This document shows, piece by piece, positions 8,308 through 16,402 of a stretch of DNA of 64,000 nucleotides. The notes below the pieces were generated by a model, which searched no databases, was not told where the DNA came from, and worked only from the letters and a program-made list of their open reading frames with translations. Both the position numbers and the translations under genes were made by a program. The stretch covers positions 3,782,001 to 3,846,000 of the forward strand of contig NZ_CP029608.1 in the NCBI RefSeq assembly GCF_003352185.1, read 5' to 3'. Source of the stretch: Pseudomonas kribbensis. GTDB taxonomy: Bacteria > Pseudomonadota > Gammaproteobacteria > Pseudomonadales > Pseudomonadaceae. The stretch's first letter is position 1; every line of letters begins with the position of its first letter.

Positions 8308-10848
8308 ATGGAACTGGCCAGCCTGATCGGACGCCTCAACCCGGACAACCGCCGCGCCCTCGAACGCGCCGCCCAGCGCTGTTTGCAGCGCGGGCATCAC
8401 TTTGTCGAGATCGAGCATCTGTTGCTGGAATTGCTCGACATCGACGGCGGCGACTTTGCCTTTCTGCTGCCGCGTTTCGGGCTGGAACGGGATGCACTGA
8501 CGGCTGAAATCAACAAGGCGCTGGACCTGTTCAAGGCTGGCAGCACGCGCACGCCGGCGCTGTCTTCGCACACCCTGGGTTTGCTGGAAGATGCGGTGGT
8601 GCAGGCCAGTGTGTTGGGCATCGACAGCATTCGCTCCGGGCTTTTGCTACTCGCGTTGATTGATCGTGACGAGCGCCGAAGTCTGCTGCTCAACAGTGCG
8701 TCGTCATTGCTGCGGATTCCCAAGGAAGCCTTGCGCGCGAACCTGCTGGAGTGGACGGAGAACTCCCGCGAGCATGCCGGACCGCGCTCTGTTTCTTCAG
8801 GAAATGCGGCGCCCCGGCAGGATTCGGTACTGGACCAATACACCCAGGACCTGACCGCCGACGCTCACGCCGGGCGCATCGACCCGATCGTAGGTCGCGA
8901 CGGCGAGATTCGTCAGTGCATCGACATTCTTTTGAGGCGCCGGCAAAACAACCCGATTCTGGTCGGCGCACCGGGCGTCGGTAAAACCGCCGTGGTCGAA
9001 GGCCTGGCGCTGCGCATTGCTGCCGGAGATGTGCCGCCGTCGTTGCAGGAAGTCAGCCTGCGGGTGCTCGACCTGGGCCTGTTGCAGGCCGGTGCCGGGG
9101 TTAAAGGTGAATTCGAACAACGGCTCAAAGGCGTGATCGATGCCGTTCGCAGCGCCGACAAGCCGATCATCCTGTTCATCGACGAGGCGCACACCCTGAT
9201 CGGCGCGGGCGGAGCCGAGGGCGGCAGCGATGCGGCCAACCTGCTCAAACCGGCGCTGGCCCGAGGTGAGCTGCGCACTTTGGCCGCCACGACCTGGATG
9301 GAGTACAAGAAATACTTCGAGAAAGACCCAGCCCTCGCCCGCCGTTTTCAACTGGTGCAGGTGGAAGAGCCGGACGAAATCACCGCTGTGGAAATGCTCC
9401 GAGGCGTGGCAGCAAAACTGGAACAGCACCACGGCGTGCAAGTGCTGGACGCGGCGATCCACGAAGCGGTGAAACTCTCCCATCGCTACATCTCCGGCCG
9501 CCAGCTACCGGACAAAGCCATCAGCGTGCTCGACACTGCGTGCGCCCGGGTTGCCCTGGGCCAGCACGACGTGCCGCCACCGCTGGAAAGCCTGCGCCAC
9601 CGGCAGAACAGCTTGAAAGATGAAGTCGAGCGCCTGCGCCGGGAGCAGGCCACGGGGCTGGATCATCGTGAGCGCATCACGCTGCTGGAAAATGAATCGA
9701 AAACCAATGTGCAGGCGATCCGCGAACTGGAAACACGTTGGGGCGAAGAGCGCGTGGCCGTGCGCGAACTGCTCGAGACCCGTCGCGAGTTGCTGGCATT
9801 GAGCGAAAGCGCCGACAGCGACAAACCCGACGAGGCTACCGACAGTCGCATTGATCATCTGGCCGCTGAACTGCTGCGCCTGGAGGCGGGACTGGATGCG
9901 ATTCGCCAGGACGATCCGCTGGTGCCGGAACAGGTCGACAGCAAGACCGTCGCTGCCGTTATTGCAGGCTGGACCGGCATCCCTGTCGGCAAAATGCTTG
10001 CCGATGAAGCCCATGCCGTGCGCACCCTTGGCCAACGCATGGGCTTGCGTGTGATGGGCCAGAAAACGGCACTCGCAACCATCGCCCAGCGCCTCCAGGC
10101 CTACCGCGCCGGGCTCACCGATCCGCAAAAACCGGTCGGCGTGTTCCTGCTGGTCGGCCCCACGGGCGTCGGCAAAACCGAAACCGCGTATGCGCTGGCC
10201 GATGCGTTGTACGGCGGCGAACGCAATCTGATCAGCATCAACCTTTCCGAATATCAGGAAGCCCATACCGTCAGCCAGCTCAAGGGCGCCCCTCCGGGTT
10301 ACGTCGGTTACGGCAGCGGTGGCGTGCTGACGGAAGCTGTTCGACGCAAACCGTATTCGGTGGTGTTGCTGGATGAGATCGAGAAGGCGCATCCGGATGT
10401 GCTGGAAGCGTTTTACAACGTCTTCGACAAAGGCTTGATGGAGGACGGTACCGGGCTGGTGGTGGACTTCAAGAACACCGTGATGCTCGCCACCAGCAAC
10501 GTCGGTGCCGAACTGTTGCTCGATACGCCCGTGGCACAGATCGGCTCCGAGCCCTTCAACGAGGCGCTGCACAAAGTCCTGCTGCAAGCGTTCCGCCCGG
10601 CGTTTCTGGCGCGCATGACGGTGGTTGCGTATCGGCCGCTGGATGAGGCGACGCTGGAAGGAATTGTGCTGGCGAAGCTGGAGAAACTGCGCGGACGCTA
10701 CAAGGCTGCGACCGGCAAGCAGTTCGAATTTGATGCGGGAATCGTCAAGGCCGTGCTCGCCAAATGCAGCGCGGCGGGTGCGCGTGATGTCGAGAATGTG
10801 TTGATGACCCAGGTGACCGGGAAGCTGGCGGAGTGGGTATTGGAGTAA
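8308..10848 (+). CDS. clpV: T6SS sheath-disassembly AAA+ ATPase TssH (ClpV)
   Basis: ClpV recycles contracted TssBC sheaths using ATP. The 846-residue product has a Clp-N repeat domain (about 10-150) and two AAA+ modules. Walker A motifs are GAPGVGKT (about 221-228) and GPTGVGKT (about 617-624). Walker B motifs are LFIDEAH and VLLDEIEKAHPDV. A charged coiled-coil middle domain lies near 430-530. The ATG at 8308 comes one base after the tssG stop; an upstream in-frame TTG at 8257 overlaps tssG deeply and is unlikely. It is the last core gene before the effector-like island. Confidence 0.97.
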   Translation: MELASLIGRLNPDNRRALERAAQRCLQRGHHFVEIEHLLLELLDIDGGDFAFLLPRFGLERDALTAEINKALDLFKAGSTRTPALSSHTLGLLEDAVVQASVLGIDSIRSGLLLLALIDRDERRSLLLNSASSLLRIPKEALRANLLEWTENSREHAGPRSVSSGNAAPRQDSVLDQYTQDLTADAHAGRIDPIVGRDGEIRQCIDILLRRRQNNPILVGAPGVGKTAVVEGLALRIAAGDVPPSLQEVSLRVLDLGLLQAGAGVKGEFEQRLKGVIDAVRSADKPIILFIDEAHTLIGAGGAEGGSDAANLLKPALARGELRTLAATTWMEYKKYFEKDPALARRFQLVQVEEPDEITAVEMLRGVAAKLEQHHGVQVLDAAIHEAVKLSHRYISGRQLPDKAISVLDTACARVALGQHDVPPPLESLRHRQNSLKDEVERLRREQATGLDHRERITLLENESKTNVQAIRELETRWGEERVAVRELLETRRELLALSESADSDKPDEATDSRIDHLAAELLRLEAGLDAIRQDDPLVPEQVDSKTVAAVIAGWTGIPVGKMLADEAHAVRTLGQRMGLRVMGQKTALATIAQRLQAYRAGLTDPQKPVGVFLLVGPTGVGKTETAYALADALYGGERNLISINLSEYQEAHTVSQLKGAPPGYVGYGSGGVLTEAVRRKPYSVVLLDEIEKAHPDVLEAFYNVFDKGLMEDGTGLVVDFKNTVMLATSNVGAELLLDTPVAQIGSEPFNEALHKVLLQAFRPAFLARMTVVAYRPLDEATLEGIVLAKLEKLRGRYKAATGKQFEFDAGIVKAVLAKCSAAGARDVENVLMTQVTGKLAEWVLE

Positions 10849-10908
10849 AGAAACATGCACCACGCCCGAGCAATGCAAACCGATGTTCAACATTGAAGGA
10901 CACCTTAC

Positions 10909-11469
10909 ATGAACTATCTTTTCGTACCTTTCGGCAGCAATGAGTCCAATAGCGAACTTCTTTCCATGGGAACACTTTGGGCGTCGAATGCCGCCAAAGA
11001 CCCGAGGGGAAAAGAAGCACCAAAACTTCTCTTCTACAACATTAAAGCTGCAAAACCCTTGAGCATTATCGGCAACAACGACACTGTATACATACTGGCT
11101 CATGGCTATGCCGCAAGCCCGGACTACATCTTCAACCTCGCCAATTTTCCTGCGATGGGCATGTCGCCGAACGAGCTAGGCATAAGATTAAAAGTGGCAG
11201 GACTCGGTGCCGGACACAGAAAAATAAAACTCTATATTTGTAATTCCAGCGGTGCATTTCAAACATTTGCAACGGAATTTAAAAGAATCATGCGCGACAA
11301 TCTAGGCTTCGCAAACATCGATATTTATTATTACAATTGTTCAGTATCGGTACCCAAGGAGTTCTCTGACGGGCTTTATCACAAGGATGGCGTACTTGAA
11401 AACGCCATGGGCAACATCGTTCTCACCCCGAGATTTCGCGCCAGTGAAAATAGACAGAGAGTGCCTTGA
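10909..11469 (+). CDS. Putative T6SS effector, clan CD (caspase-like) cysteine peptidase-type protein
   Basis: The 186-residue product has no family name that I recognise. Two hydrophobic strands end in candidate catalytic residues: VYILAHG (His65-Gly66) and KIKLYIC (Cys111, followed by NSSG). A buried strand ending in HG, then a second ending in Cys, is the hallmark arrangement of clan CD peptidases (caspase, gingipain, MARTX CPD). Family membership is my inference. There is no signal peptide. The base composition is visibly AT-richer than the T6SS core genes, suggesting transfer. AAGGA lies 9 bases before the ATG at 10909. Its place after clpV and upstream of vgrG suggests a secreted toxin. 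A non-catalytic Rossmann-like protein is the alternative. Confidence 0.6.
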   Translation: MNYLFVPFGSNESNSELLSMGTLWASNAAKDPRGKEAPKLLFYNIKAAKPLSIIGNNDTVYILAHGYAASPDYIFNLANFPAMGMSPNELGIRLKVAGLGAGHRKIKLYICNSSGAFQTFATEFKRIMRDNLGFANIDIYYYNCSVSVPKEFSDGLYHKDGVLENAMGNIVLTPRFRASENRQRVP

Positions 11470-11569
11470 ACATTCGGTGCAACATTCAGTAATCCAGAAG
11501 ACATGCAGGACAGGGTACCGCTGAAAAACAAACCCGACCCCATTGGCTTACATTAAAAGGGACTTGATC

Positions 11570-12100
11570 ATGCCACCACCACTTACTAGTAAAGTTTTGG
11601 TACATATATGGAAATTCAGAGCCTCTTTGAAAAGGAGTTCCTTCGCTTATGGCCATGCATCAATGACTGTTTGTGATCGACGTGGGCGAAGTGCGTACAT
11701 TTCGTGGTGGCCAGACGACAACCGCTCTGCTGACCCCAAAATACCTTTCGCGTATACGGCATACCCCGAGCGGGAGCAGACCCACGAATGGGTTGTAAAG
11801 GCGGAAGGACAAGAAGCTGACCATACTTTAGAAGTGGTAGGACTGGATGAGGAAAAAATAATAGATTTCTGGAGTGATCTCAGCTTGGAATTAGAGGGCG
11901 AGAGGCGATCCGGACCATTATTACCCTGGAGTGCAAAAACACTAAACTGCTCTACCGTTGTATTTAAAGCGCTTTGGGCTGGCGGCGCATCCAAGCACGC
12001 AAAAGACTATTGGTTTATTGACTACTGGACTCCGAACAGAGTTCTGGACTTCGTACAAACCTTAAGGCACCGGCTTAACAACCCCCAATCAAAACTCTGA
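11570..12100 (+). CDS. Putative T6SS effector, permuted papain/NlpC-P60-like cysteine hydrolase
   Basis: The 176-residue product has an N-terminal YGHASMTV segment (His29) and a C-terminal LNCSTVVFKALW segment (Cys127). This His-first, Cys-second order, with a small-residue loop before His and the Cys at the start of a helix, is that of circularly permuted NlpC/P60-like enzymes (YiiX/YaeF type). Such folds occur among T6SS amidase or lipid-acting toxins. The substrate cannot be told from sequence. The ATG at 11570 has AGGGA eight bases upstream; an in-frame TTG at 11543 is less likely. Its AT-rich composition resembles the preceding gene. No immunity gene is obvious beside it. Confidence 0.6.
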   Translation: MPPPLTSKVLVHIWKFRASLKRSSFAYGHASMTVCDRRGRSAYISWWPDDNRSADPKIPFAYTAYPEREQTHEWVVKAEGQEADHTLEVVGLDEEKIIDFWSDLSLELEGERRSGPLLPWSAKTLNCSTVVFKALWAGGASKHAKDYWFIDYWTPNRVLDFVQTLRHRLNNPQSKL

Positions 12101-12144
12101 GATACGTGGACAGGCTCCTCTACAGCGGCCACGTCCACTTATTG

Positions 12145-12197
12145 AATCAATGGGGACAGATTTATTTTTTCAATCAATGGGGACAGATTTATTTTTT
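12145..12197. repeat. Perfect tandem 26-bp direct repeat
   Basis: Two identical 26-base copies lie at 12145-12170 and 12172-12197, separated by one C (27-base period). Each contains GGGGACAGATTTATTTTTT. From memory, GGGGACAGATTTATTTT-type sequences recur beside transposase genes of REP-associated/IS200-like type in proteobacteria, so these may be scars of a mobile element or a duplicated element end. No transposase gene is present here. Confidence 0.85.
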
Positions 12198-12316
12198 GGG
12201 TGTGCCTATACCGAAAGCCTGATTACTTCAGTGGTTTTGATGCGCGGCAGCGATGTGTATCGAACGGTCTTGAACTCACTCGATTAGTCGTAAAGAGGTT
12301 GCACAAGGAGCGTTGC

Positions 12317-13231
12317 ATGTACTCGATCATGATCTGGAATACGCAGCACTTCGATAATCAGCGGGCCAAGCTCTCCAGCGCGTATTCGGATAAAAAGCAG
12401 TTTCTGGACTATTTCATTCAGCAAAAGAAGCCAGACATTATTGCTCTGTTTGAAGTGGGCAAAACCGGATCGATCAATGAAAGTCTGGTCAGCGACTTGA
12501 TGGGCAGCTACACCCTCGCCTCAGTGCTCGCGCAGGAAGGAGGCAAGAAGAAGCACACCACCCTCGGTTCCATGGTACTGATTCGCGATGCTATCGCCAA
12601 AGAGTTCGACGATGTCACCGAGCGTTACATTCTGTCGGACACCGAACAACGCGCACCACTGATCATTCGCCACAAAGCTTCAAGTTATGGTTTTGCGTTC
12701 TATCACGCCAACGCGTCCTACATGGCACCCGGCAACATTCTCGACACCATCGGTTTCATCGAAAGCAACGCCGATAACCTGGGTATCAAACAGTTGCTGT
12801 TTTTTGGCGGCGATCTGAACGTGAATGCTGTCGAAGGGCCCGAGACAATGCTCGGCATGAGCAGATTGCTGCCCAAAGGTGCCGGCTATACCCATTTGAG
12901 CGTGCGTAATGTCACCTTGCAGCGGGCGACGAACGAACTGCGCCTGCGTCAGGAATTCGGGCAGGACATGCACCATACGCCGCATTCCTATCTTGAACAC
13001 TACATGAACATGGAAGCCATCGAGCGTTGCGAAATACTGCCTATCCTGTTGATGCTCGACTACGCCTATGTTCATGCCCCACACGCTTGGGAGGCGAGCT
13101 GCGACGGTAGCGTTCAAATCGAAAGCGACATAGATGGAAACACCGTCAGCATCTCGCCGCGCTGCCTGGGCCAGGCCATTCGCAGCGACCATTTCCCGGT
13201 GTTGTTCACGCTCAAGGCTACACTCGAATAA
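12317..13231 (+). CDS. Endonuclease/exonuclease/phosphatase (DNase I-like) family protein, candidate T6SS effector
   Basis: The 304-residue product shows the EEP-superfamily metal and catalytic motifs in order: MIWNTQHF (Asn8), an isolated FEVGK (Glu46), FYHANA (His130), GGDLNVN (Asp166, Asn168) and SDHFPV (Asp291, His292). It should therefore be a metal-dependent nuclease or phosphoesterase. No signal peptide is seen. AAGGAG lies six bases before the ATG at 12317. It sits 19 bases before vgrG, the classical position for a VgrG-delivered cargo. A nuclease toxin is the favoured reading, but no cognate immunity gene stands out; a housekeeping EEP hydrolase is the alternative. Confidence 0.75.
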   Translation: MYSIMIWNTQHFDNQRAKLSSAYSDKKQFLDYFIQQKKPDIIALFEVGKTGSINESLVSDLMGSYTLASVLAQEGGKKKHTTLGSMVLIRDAIAKEFDDVTERYILSDTEQRAPLIIRHKASSYGFAFYHANASYMAPGNILDTIGFIESNADNLGIKQLLFFGGDLNVNAVEGPETMLGMSRLLPKGAGYTHLSVRNVTLQRATNELRLRQEFGQDMHHTPHSYLEHYMNMEAIERCEILPILLMLDYAYVHAPHAWEASCDGSVQIESDIDGNTVSISPRCLGQAIRSDHFPVLFTLKATLE

Positions 13232-13250
13232 CTCTCGTAAAGGTCGCTCA

Positions 13251-15260
13251 ATGCCCCGTTCCACCGATAGCAACACTACGCTCTCCCTCACCGCCACCTC
13301 GCTGTCGGCGCTTTATCCTGTGTCGTTCGCTGGTGAGGAAGCCCTGAACACCCTCGGCGTTCAAACCCTCAACGGATTGAACGACGGTACCTCGCTCCCC
13401 CTCACCAGCGCCGTTGCCACCCACGCCACCACCACCCTGCACAACGACACCCAACTCCGTCCCTTCGACGCTTTGGTCGCCGAGATCCGCCAACTCCCTG
13501 CCGACGCAACTGCCGAACGCTATCAGCTGGTATTAAGGCCCTGGCTCTGGTGGTTGACCCTCGCCAGCAACAACCGCGTATTCCAGAACCTCGCCACCTC
13601 GGACATCGTCACCACGATCTTCAAGGCCCACGGCTTCACCGATTTCAAACTCTCGCTGACCGGCAGCTACACCCCGCGCGAGTACTGCGTGCAGTACGGC
13701 GAAACTGATTTTGCCTTCGTCTCTCGCCTGCTGGAAGAGGAAGGTATCTTCTGGTTTTTCACCCACGACGAGGGCAAGCACACGCTAGTGCTGGGCGACA
13801 GCAATGACGCCTTCGTGCAGATCCCCAACGGCCCGAAGGTCAAGTATCTGGGCCAGCAAATGGGTGAACGCGAGTTGCATGGCATTCGCTCGGGCCAAGT
13901 GTGTCTGCAAGCCGTGGCCGGCGTGTACAAGGCGACGGATTACGAGTTCACCACGCCGACCACTTCACTCTTCGGCCAGGCCGAAGCCGTGGCCGGGCCG
14001 CTGTCGATCTATGAGCATCCCGGCGGTTACAACGCCAAGGCTCGGGGTGACGCATTGACCAAACAACGGGTAGACGGGCTTCGCAGTGAAGAGAAACGCT
14101 TCGTCGGCGAAAGCGATTGCCGCTGGCTGATCCCGGGCCACTGGTTCACCCTCGACGGCCACGAAGACGCGAGCCTGAACATCGACTGGGTCGTCACGCG
14201 GGTCACCCACGACGCCAGCCACGAAAGCTATCGCAACCGCTTCGAAGCCATCCCCAAAGCCACGCCGTTCCGCCCGCCCCGCACCACACCCAAACCGCGC
14301 ATGCATCCACAGACCGCCATCGTCGTAGGCAAGTCCGGCGAAGAAATCTGGACCGACGAGTACGGCCGGATCAAGTTGCAGTTCCCCTGGGATCGCGACG
14401 GCAAGAACGATGAAACCAGTTCCTTCTGGGTGCGCGTGGTGTTGCCGTGGAGCGGCAAGGGCTTCGGCATGCAGTTCGTGCCGCGCATCGGTCAGGAAGT
14501 CATCGTGACCTTTATCGACGGCGACCCGGACCGGCCACTGGTCACCGGATGCGTGTACAACGGCGACAACGCCCTGCCCTACGCCTTGCCGGCGAACCAG
14601 ACCCAGTCGGGGATCAAGACTCAATCGTCCAAGGGCGGCGGCGGTTTCAACGAGCTGCGTTTCGAGGACAAGAAGGATGCCGAAGAGGTGTTCCTGCAAG
14701 CGCAGAAAGACCTGAAGATCAACGTACTCAACGACACCACCGCCACCGTCGGCCACGACGAAACCCTCACGGTGCAAAACGCCCGCACCCGCACGGTCAA
14801 GGACGGCGACGAGACCGTCACGCTGGAGAAAGGCAAACGCAGCGTGACGATCCAGACCGGCAGCGACAGCCTCGATGTGAAGGACAGTCGCACCGTGAAG
14901 GTCGGCGCCGACCAGAACCACAGTACCGGCGGCAATTACACCGACAAAGTCACCGGCGACTACAGCCTGACGGTTGACGGCAACCTGACGATCAAGGTCA
15001 GCGGCACCCTCACGCTGCAAAGCGGCGGCAGTTTCACGATCAAGAGTGGCGCCGATCTGGCGACCTCGGCCAGCACGTCGATCACCCAGAAGGCCGGCAC
15101 CGCCATGACCAACCAGGCCGGTACTTCGCTGGACAACAAGGCCGGAACTACGCTGACCAACGATGCCGGCGTCAGCCTGACCAACAAGGGCGCGGCCTCG
15201 CAGACCGTGGACGGTGGCGGCATGCTGACCATCAAGGGCGGACTGGTACAGGTCAACTGA
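13251..15260 (+). CDS. vgrG: T6SS spike protein VgrG (TssI)
   Basis: VgrG trimers cap the Hcp tube and carry effectors. The 669-residue product has the gp27-like region with PREYCVQYGETDFAFVSRLLEEEGI (about residues 140-165), the gp5-like OB segment WTDEYGRIKLQFPWDRDG...SFWVRV, the VPRIGQEVIVTFIDGDPDRP motif near residue 410-430, and a C-terminal beta-helix of repeated T-x-x-x-x-G-TL-type units (about 490-650). No extra C-terminal enzymatic domain is present, so cargo is probably carried non-covalently. The ATG at 13251 follows the EEP gene closely and is followed by the YwqK-like gene after 12 bases. Confidence 0.96.
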   Translation: MPRSTDSNTTLSLTATSLSALYPVSFAGEEALNTLGVQTLNGLNDGTSLPLTSAVATHATTTLHNDTQLRPFDALVAEIRQLPADATAERYQLVLRPWLWWLTLASNNRVFQNLATSDIVTTIFKAHGFTDFKLSLTGSYTPREYCVQYGETDFAFVSRLLEEEGIFWFFTHDEGKHTLVLGDSNDAFVQIPNGPKVKYLGQQMGERELHGIRSGQVCLQAVAGVYKATDYEFTTPTTSLFGQAEAVAGPLSIYEHPGGYNAKARGDALTKQRVDGLRSEEKRFVGESDCRWLIPGHWFTLDGHEDASLNIDWVVTRVTHDASHESYRNRFEAIPKATPFRPPRTTPKPRMHPQTAIVVGKSGEEIWTDEYGRIKLQFPWDRDGKNDETSSFWVRVVLPWSGKGFGMQFVPRIGQEVIVTFIDGDPDRPLVTGCVYNGDNALPYALPANQTQSGIKTQSSKGGGGFNELRFEDKKDAEEVFLQAQKDLKINVLNDTTATVGHDETLTVQNARTRTVKDGDETVTLEKGKRSVTIQTGSDSLDVKDSRTVKVGADQNHSTGGNYTDKVTGDYSLTVDGNLTIKVSGTLTLQSGGSFTIKSGADLATSASTSITQKAGTAMTNQAGTSLDNKAGTTLTNDAGVSLTNKGAASQTVDGGGMLTIKGGLVQVN

Positions 15261-15272
15261 CAAGGAGTCGCC

Positions 15273-15815
15273 ATGGCGATCACACCGCTGGATTTGCAGC
15301 AGGATGACAAACATCTCAAAGGGCGATTGCAGGACGGCCAGCTCGACGGCCCGTTGAATATCAAGGATGACGGTCGCCAGCAGGCAGACTTGAATTACAG
15401 CCAGGGCCAATTGCAGGGCACGTCCCTGCTCTATCACCCCAACGGCAAGGTATCGGCGCAGATGCCGTTTGTGCGCGAAAAGCTGCAGGGCGTCGCCAGT
15501 TTTTATGCGCCCGAGGGCTGGTTGCAGCGCAAGGCAACCTATCGGCGCGGCTTGTTGCATGGCGAGGCGTTCAATTACTTTCCCGACGGGCAAGTGGCGG
15601 AGGCCGAGTTCTATCGCGACGGCGTGCGCGAGGGGCGTTATCAGCGCTTTCATCCCAACGGCAAACCGGCGGTGGATGCGCGGTATCTGAATGGGCAGTT
15701 GATGGAGCCGGAACAAGGATTTGCCGAAGACGGGCGACCGCTGGATGCCGATGGCAAACCGATTTCCCGGGTGCGCTGGTGGTTTCGCAAGTGGACGGAT
15801 CCGGCGCAGGCCTGA
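15273..15815 (+). CDS. YwqK-type MORN-repeat protein (putative antitoxin or T6SS accessory)
   Basis: The 180-residue product is built from MORN-like repeats of about 22 residues with G-x-x-x-G-x-x-x-x-Y-x-x-x-G cores (for example YHPNGK, YFPDGQ, FHPNGK). Such proteins are annotated as YwqK-family antitoxins; several lie beside secreted toxins. AAGGAG precedes the ATG at 15273, 12 bases after vgrG, so it is in the vgrG operon. It may be the immunity protein for an upstream effector or an adaptor. It converges with the DUF4280 gene, whose stop is only one base away. Confidence 0.7.
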   Translation: MAITPLDLQQDDKHLKGRLQDGQLDGPLNIKDDGRQQADLNYSQGQLQGTSLLYHPNGKVSAQMPFVREKLQGVASFYAPEGWLQRKATYRRGLLHGEAFNYFPDGQVAEAEFYRDGVREGRYQRFHPNGKPAVDARYLNGQLMEPEQGFAEDGRPLDADGKPISRVRWWFRKWTDPAQA

Positions 15816-15816
15816 C

Positions 15817-16212
15817 TCAGGGAATCAACATCTGCATCTGCCCCGGCATCACGATCTTGATCACCCCCGCCCAGTTGCACATCAACGTGCTGTTGGCATC
15901 GATCGCCGGCATCCCGCCCAGCAGCAGAGTCGGCGCTCCGCCGGGGATCCACGGCGTGGCGGTGGCGGGAATGCACGGCATCGGCGTCAGTACACCCAAT
16001 GCCGCAGCAGTGGCAGCGGCAACCATCGGATTGGCCATGCTCATGCACATGCCGAACGTGGTGACGTTGACCAGCGGAATATGATCCATGATGTTCGCCG
16101 CCGGCATCCCGCTGGTCAGCGTGCGGTTGACCGGCAGCACGTTGAGCACCGCCGGCGCAGCGCCGAAACTGCATTGCAGGGTAGCGCTGGCACAGACTTG
16201 CGGGCAGCCCAT
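15817..16212 (-). CDS. DUF4280 PAAR-like protein
   Basis: The 131-residue product has the DUF4280 (PAAR-like) arrangement: an N-terminal CPQVCASATLQCSFG with paired cysteines, then VLPVNRTLTSGMPAANIMD, and a C-terminal MPAIDANSTLMCNW repeat of the same kind. These proteins are thought to tip VgrG spikes. AAGGAG lies before the ATG at 16212, so I preferred it to the in-frame start at 16239. It faces the vgrG operon on the opposite strand. It carries no C-terminal toxin extension. Confidence 0.85.
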   Translation of the reverse strand: MGCPQVCASATLQCSFGAAPAVLNVLPVNRTLTSGMPAANIMDHIPLVNVTTFGMCMSMANPMVAAATAAALGVLTPMPCIPATATPWIPGGAPTLLLGGMPAIDANSTLMCNWAGVIKIVMPGQMQMLIP

Positions 16213-16402
16213 TTCAAAGCTCCTTTCCGAACAAGGCATTCGTGCTAAACCTTAGTCGCCAGCGGCCCGTCGCGCACATTCCCAAAGGTGATTATCGTCC
16301 AACACGCTAACCTATAAGACCGAACCGCGCTTGTGACGACCCGAGCGCGCCATTAGATTAGCCAATGATGTCTGGCCTCCAAAATAAGCAGAAGGGATAA
16401 GC

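Noticed and set aside
12145..12197. CRISPR-like repeat
   Set aside because: Only two copies with a one-base spacer; no spacer-sized unique sequence and no cas genes.
13965..15716. 583-residue reading frame antisense to vgrG and the YwqK-like gene
   Set aside because: Mirrors the repetitive vgrG C-terminus and has no domain or ribosome site.
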